Shown here one piece after another: positions 13,307 through 16,872 of a DNA stretch of 16,872 nt. The notes beneath the pieces were generated by a model. That model was not told where the DNA came from and did no database searches. It worked only from the letters and a program-made list of their open reading frames with translations. Both the position numbers and the translations under genes were made by a program. The stretch's first letter is position 1, and each line of letters starts with the position of its first letter. Origin of the DNA: an uncultured bacterium (lineage in GTDB: Bacteria; Patescibacteriota; Dojkabacteria; SC72); assembly GCA_937899155.1 (NCBI GenBank), contig CALDJM010000054.1, positions 1 through 16,872 on the forward strand, written 5' to 3'.

Positions 13307-13966
13307 TTAAGCTTCTTTCTGAAGATAGTTATCCAAAAGAAAAAGAAATATTCCGATTGAAAGAAAAGTTTCTGTGACTTCATAATGCTGCGGTTTAAAT
13401 TCATATGTTGTAATTAAATTTATAAAAAGAGGGAAGAAGTACATAGAGAGATGCCATGGGTTTGTAATATGTCCAAGTATATTAAGTACACTCTTTTTTA
13501 CCTTTTTGCACTTTTTTAACATTTTCAAGAATAATCCGGACAAAACTCCCCACATACCAATCACAGTATAAATATATCCAACTTTAGAATCAAAAGTATC
13601 AATATTATGGAAATTAGTTTCTCCTTGGACATTTCTTCCCATCAAATGTTCTGGGATTATTTGCATATCACCTACCTCTATGATCCTCTCCCCCCAACTA
13701 ATTTCTTCTGATGCTACAAAAAACATTCCCAAAGCAACAATTATGTATATCACTACCAGGGCTCTGTTTTGTCTAAATTTGAAAGCCAGCATAATTGCCA
13801 ATACTGTTGAGAGAGAAAATAGTATAAACTGTATCCATTCTAAAAGACCATCTTCCAAACCAATTTTTTCATACAGTGGTAAATTTTTCTTAAACAGAAG
13901 AAACAGGCCTACCCCAAGTATGAAAGGGAAAAGAAAAATGGCAGTTTTTTTAAAGCTGTTTTTCAT
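13307..13966 (-). CDS. Polytopic membrane protein with an EEISWGERI motif, 219 aa
   Basis: An integral membrane protein with about six hydrophobic helices. Polar residues lie within or beside them: GLEDGLLEWIQ at 36-46, EEISWGERI at 87-95 and NVQGETNFHN at 112-121, then a late YEVTETFLS. I recall uncharacterised membrane proteins with an 'EEISWGQR...N.QGE.N.HN' signature, and this appears to be one of them. The conserved acidic, His and Asn residues hint at an enzymatic or metal-binding site in the membrane, but that is speculation. Its ATG overlaps the end of mscL by 17 bases, making it the last gene of a flippase-mscL-this operon. There is no cleavable signal peptide; the first hydrophobic segment acts as an anchor. 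Confidence 0.65.
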   Translation of the reverse strand: MKNSFKKTAIFLFPFILGVGLFLLFKKNLPLYEKIGLEDGLLEWIQFILFSLSTVLAIMLAFKFRQNRALVVIYIIVALGMFFVASEEISWGERIIEVGDMQIIPEHLMGRNVQGETNFHNIDTFDSKVGYIYTVIGMWGVLSGLFLKMLKKCKKVKKSVLNILGHITNPWHLSMYFFPLFINLITTYEFKPQHYEVTETFLSIGIFLFLLDNYLQKEA

Positions 13967-14459
13967 TTAAGAATGTTATTTGCTTCTTTAGCTCGCTAGT
14001 ACAAAAAGCACATCTTGTAGCACTCTTGTCAATATCTGATTTGCAGAAAGGACATTTCTTTGTTTTTGAAACCTCTTTCTTCTCTTCTTTCTTATTTAAT
14101 TTCCCTACCCAAGAAACAATACAGAAGAGTACAAAAGCTGTTATCAAGAAAGAAATTACGGCATTGATGAAATTCCCGTATGTAAATACTACAGCACCTG
14201 ATGCTTGAGCAGCTTCTAATGATTCAAAATTGTTTTTTCCTAAAACAAAATATCTGTGACTAAAATCGACACCGGAGAGTATTTTTGCAAGAGGAGGGTT
14301 AATGATATCTTTAATCAAAGAACTCACTACTGCACTTACTGCAGATCCAATCATCATACCGATTGCAATCTCTAGCATGGATCCTTTTAGGGCAAACTTT
14401 TTGAAGCTTTTTCCAACTTCTTCGATCTTTTGCTTAATGTTTTTCTTCTCTTCTTTCAT
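13950..14459 (-). CDS. mscL: Large-conductance mechanosensitive channel MscL with C-terminal zinc ribbon
   Basis: MscL opens a wide pore when membrane tension rises, releasing solutes during hypo-osmotic shock. The amphipathic N-terminus and TM1 (about residues 18-50) contain the family pattern FKKFALKGSMLEIAIGMMIG. A periplasmic loop with FTYGNFINAVISFLI leads into TM2 (about 92-118). After a Lys/Glu-rich linker the usual C-terminal helix bundle is replaced by a zinc-ribbon-like segment with CPFC (136-139) and CAFC (150-153). Such tails exist in some MscL homologs from memory. At 169 aa it is longer than E. coli-type MscL because of this tail. It overlaps both neighbours, by 26 and 17 bases, indicating coupled translation. 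Confidence 0.92.
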   Translation of the reverse strand: MKEEKKNIKQKIEEVGKSFKKFALKGSMLEIAIGMMIGSAVSAVVSSLIKDIINPPLAKILSGVDFSHRYFVLGKNNFESLEAAQASGAVVFTYGNFINAVISFLITAFVLFCIVSWVGKLNKKEEKKEVSKTKKCPFCKSDIDKSATRCAFCTSELKKQITFLNEKQL

Positions 14460-15669
14460 CTTTTATATTTTTGATAAATTTAATAGAAAGAAACAGTATT
14501 GTTGATACTGTGAGCAGACTATACAAAATTATTTGGTTTTGGACAACTGTAAGGACAGAGTCATTCCTTAATCTGAAAAGGATTATTTGTAGCATTGTAG
14601 CAATGAGTAGTAATAGTATGTATGAGTAGGTACTATTTGTTATGAAGTAATTTGCAATCATATATACAATTGAATAGCCTGTCATGCATAATCCAAAGAC
14701 TCCAAGGTGTTCAACGATATTGTAATATTTCTCTCCAACTGAGAATTTGACCACTTCGTTGCCGAAGTAAAAGAATATCAAAGAGAGGACTATGCCAATA
14801 GCTGCTGATAGTGCAATTGCAATTAATAAACTTTTTCTTTGACTTTGAGGTTTTTTTTCATTTGCTAACCTTGCAAACATTACAGAAGATGTTGTTACAC
14901 AAGCGAAGTATATAATTTTTCCAAGTAAAGATATTGATGAATAATCAGCTCTAAAAGAGTCATTCACTAAAATAAGGTCTAATGTAAAAGGCATTGTTAG
15001 TAGTAGGAAAGATATGCTCATCAAAAAGAACTCTTTCCAATCTTGCCCTTTGACTTTCATTTTTATCTTTTTGTATTTTAGGAATGGAATGATTAGGATA
15101 GTACTAATCATTGGTGGTAGTGCATTTGCCATTATTAGTAGTGGTATATCTCCACCTTTGTTTATTGCAATTACTCCAAAGAGGAATTTTAGTAATGTTT
15201 CTGCAAGTAGTATGAAATTTACTGTAATGACTTTTTCGTCTCCTAGTAGCAAGCCTTTGGATACTGGTGAGATAAATGCAAAGATTAATGCAATTGCAAG
15301 GTAGAGCATATATTCAACAGGTAGTGTAGCTATTTCAGCTATTGGATGTCTTAACAGAAAGAAGACTCCTGCTGTAATGACACCAAGTATTGAAAATGAT
15401 ATTACTGAATTCCATTTGTATGCATTTAGGTCTTTATCTTTATTTTTAGCAACAGTTTTTATTACTAATGATTGTATTGCAACACCACTGATTTGTGATA
15501 GATATATTATTCCAAGTGTTGCACTAAATGTTCCAAATATTTCTTGTGTTGTATATTTAGCAATTAAAATATTAAAAGCATAGTTTAAAAGACCAACAAC
15601 TCCTCCTAGTATTGTTGAAAGGAAGAGATTTACTACAAATGTTCTTTCTTTTCTTAGCAATTTCGCCAT
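14434..15669 (-). CDS. MOP-superfamily flippase (polysaccharide/Wzx-like), 411 aa
   Basis: A polytopic membrane protein with roughly 12 hydrophobic helices across its length. It looks like the polysaccharide-export branch of the MOP (MATE/Wzx/MurJ) superfamily: an N-terminal LSTILGGVVGLLNYAFNILIAKY helix pair and a conserved 'FGTFSATLGII' region. It probably flips a lipid-linked sugar intermediate across the cytoplasmic membrane for surface glycan assembly. No glycosyltransferase lies nearby in the window, so the substrate is open. It is the first gene of a minus-strand operon and overlaps mscL by 26 bases. A 47-base divergent gap (15670-15716) separates it from rmuC, with a TATAAT at 15679-15684. 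Confidence 0.8.
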   Translation of the reverse strand: MAKLLRKERTFVVNLFLSTILGGVVGLLNYAFNILIAKYTTQEIFGTFSATLGIIYLSQISGVAIQSLVIKTVAKNKDKDLNAYKWNSVISFSILGVITAGVFFLLRHPIAEIATLPVEYMLYLAIALIFAFISPVSKGLLLGDEKVITVNFILLAETLLKFLFGVIAINKGGDIPLLIMANALPPMISTILIIPFLKYKKIKMKVKGQDWKEFFLMSISFLLLTMPFTLDLILVNDSFRADYSSISLLGKIIYFACVTTSSVMFARLANEKKPQSQRKSLLIAIALSAAIGIVLSLIFFYFGNEVVKFSVGEKYYNIVEHLGVFGLCMTGYSIVYMIANYFITNSTYSYILLLLIATMLQIILFRLRNDSVLTVVQNQIILYSLLTVSTILFLSIKFIKNIKDERREEKH

Positions 15670-15716
15670 GATTGTTGTTATAATTGAAGTATTAAAATAT
15701 GTACAATCTTATCATT

Positions 15717-16850
15717 ATGTCAGATTCTTTACTAGTTACACTTGCATTAGCTGGAGGTGTTCTTTTAGGTGTAGGTATTTCTTTCTTTCTGAAAAAGGGA
15801 GGTAAAAATGAGAGAGAGCAGATGGAAAATAGTATTAGTAATAAACTCAATGAGTTGCTTCCAGAGGTTTTAAGCAGGGCCAATGAAGATCTTGTGCGAA
15901 TGGCCAATGAGAAGCTTTCTTCTGAGACAAAACAAAACAGGGTTGATTTGGAGAATAAGAGAGAGGAGATTACTAGGATTGTGCAGGATTTAGAAAAATA
16001 TATGAAAGGTGCAGAGAAGGAGAGGATTGATACATACTCTTCGTTGAAAAATTCTGTAGAGGAGAGTAGGAAGATAACAGAGCAGTTGTCTGTTAGTACG
16101 GAGGGTCTTAAAAAAGTTTTGTCAGATAATCAGGTGAGAGGACAGTTTGGTGAGCAGGTTGCAGAGGATTTGTTAAAGATGGCTGGATTTGTAAAGGGAG
16201 TTGATTATGAATTTAATAAACAGCAGGAGGGTTCTAAGACAAGACCGGATTTTGCAGTTTTTCTTCCTGATGGTACAAGGATTAATGTTGATTCTAAGTT
16301 TCCATATGCTAATTTACAAAAGATGTCTGAGACAAAGGATAGTGGTATGAAGCTGTCGTATATGAAGGATTTTGAGAAGGATGTAAAAGAAAAGATTAAG
16401 CAGGTAACATCTAGAGATTATATTAGTCCAGAGGATAGGACTGTTGATTTTGCTATTCTTTTTATTCCAAATGAAATGATTTTTTCATATATTTATGACA
16501 AGATGCCAGAGATATGTCAGGAGGCTGTATCAAAGAGGGTTGTTTTAGCTGGTCCATTTAGTTTTACAGCTATTTTGAGGATGATAAGGCAGTCGTATGA
16601 GAACTTTAGAGTACAGAGTAACATCTACAATATTATCTCCCATGTAAAAGAGTTTGAGAAGGAGTTTGGTGTTTTTTCAGAAGCTTTTTATAAAATAGGA
16701 GATAGATTAGATAGTTTGCAAAAACAGTATGGTGATGTTAGTAGTACTAGATTTAGACAGTTGGAGAGAAAGATGGATAAGGTTAAATTAGAGGGTCTTG
16801 AAGGTCAAGATACACAGCAGTTCCTTGTTGGTATAGAAGAAAAAGAGTAG
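15717..16850 (+). CDS. rmuC: RmuC-family DNA recombination protein
   Basis: RmuC family members are membrane-anchored, coiled-coil proteins with a restriction-endonuclease-like fold; in E. coli RmuC limits recombination at inverted repeats. Here a single TM (about residues 5-25) is followed by coiled coil (about 30-135). The conserved core comes next: RGQFGE (141-146), RPDFAVFLPDG (176-186), VDSKFPY (191-197), then FAILFIPNEMIFSY and the late RQSYENFRVQ region. At 377 aa from this start it is of usual length. An ATG at 15699 in the same frame would add MYNLII; I prefer 15717 because the membrane segment then follows directly and a TACAAT sits just upstream, but either may be used. It ends in a hairpin terminator overlapping its stop. 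Confidence 0.93.
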   Translation: MSDSLLVTLALAGGVLLGVGISFFLKKGGKNEREQMENSISNKLNELLPEVLSRANEDLVRMANEKLSSETKQNRVDLENKREEITRIVQDLEKYMKGAEKERIDTYSSLKNSVEESRKITEQLSVSTEGLKKVLSDNQVRGQFGEQVAEDLLKMAGFVKGVDYEFNKQQEGSKTRPDFAVFLPDGTRINVDSKFPYANLQKMSETKDSGMKLSYMKDFEKDVKEKIKQVTSRDYISPEDRTVDFAILFIPNEMIFSYIYDKMPEICQEAVSKRVVLAGPFSFTAILRMIRQSYENFRVQSNIYNIISHVKEFEKEFGVFSEAFYKIGDRLDSLQKQYGDVSSTRFRQLERKMDKVKLEGLEGQDTQQFLVGIEEKE

Positions 16851-16872
16851 GCTTTTTACTTCCTACTCTTTT
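16841..16872 (+). terminator. Intrinsic terminator overlapping the rmuC stop codon
   Basis: AAAAGAGTAGG (16841-16851) and CCTACTCTTTT (16862-16872) form a perfect 11-bp stem around a 10-base loop. The 5' arm contains the rmuC stop TAG, and the 3' arm ends in TTTT at the window edge. Confidence 0.75.

Overview
The window is AT-rich, densely packed bacterial DNA read with the standard code (TGA is a stop, for example at the end of the MazG-like gene). The gene set suggests a Patescibacteria/CPR-type genome. It has a TsaC-TsaE fusion beside tsaD, a membrane-anchored surface protein of a kind I recall from CPR genomes, little Shine-Dalgarno signal before most genes, and several -10 boxes only a few bases from the start codon. 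The lineage is an inference.

Region 1 (1-2512): a small unknown gene, then three overlapping plus-strand genes: a MazG-like NTP pyrophosphohydrolase, a P-loop kinase, and the C-terminal half of a GHMP kinase that has lost its ATP-binding half. These are bracketed by two diverged copies of a ~180-bp direct repeat with conserved blocks at near-constant spacing. The second copy runs into the 3' end of tRNA-Asp(GUC). This resembles the remains of an integrated cassette, or a pair of related structured RNAs.

Region 2 (2513-3978): a minus-strand operon encodes an unknown protein, thioredoxin, and a second unknown protein that shares a C-terminal motif with the first. tRNA-Asp follows behind its own promoter.

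Region 3 (3979-6117): tsaC-tsaE fusion and tsaD, the t6A tRNA-modification genes. The TsaE end carries an apparent one-base frameshift; the missing C-terminus lies in the next frame and runs into tsaD. Base composition of the coding strand changes sharply near the TsaC/TsaE junction.

Region 4 (6118-11060): a minus-strand surface module. Two large cysteine-rich, Ig-like secreted paralogs flank a membrane-anchored protein with a WxLIP/DUF916-like ectodomain and an SH3-like domain. Region 5 (11107-13305): enolase with atypical active-site-loop residues, a ~170-bp segment closed by a perfect 16-bp inverted repeat (possible structured RNA), tRNA-Leu(GAG), tRNA-Val(UAC), a small membrane protein, and tRNA-Val(CAC).

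Region 6 (13307-16872): an overlapping minus-strand operon of a polysaccharide-type flippase, MscL with a C-terminal zinc ribbon, and a polytopic protein with an EEISWGERI motif. Divergent from it is rmuC, ending in a terminator hairpin at the window edge. No CRISPR array, insertion sequence or rRNA was seen.
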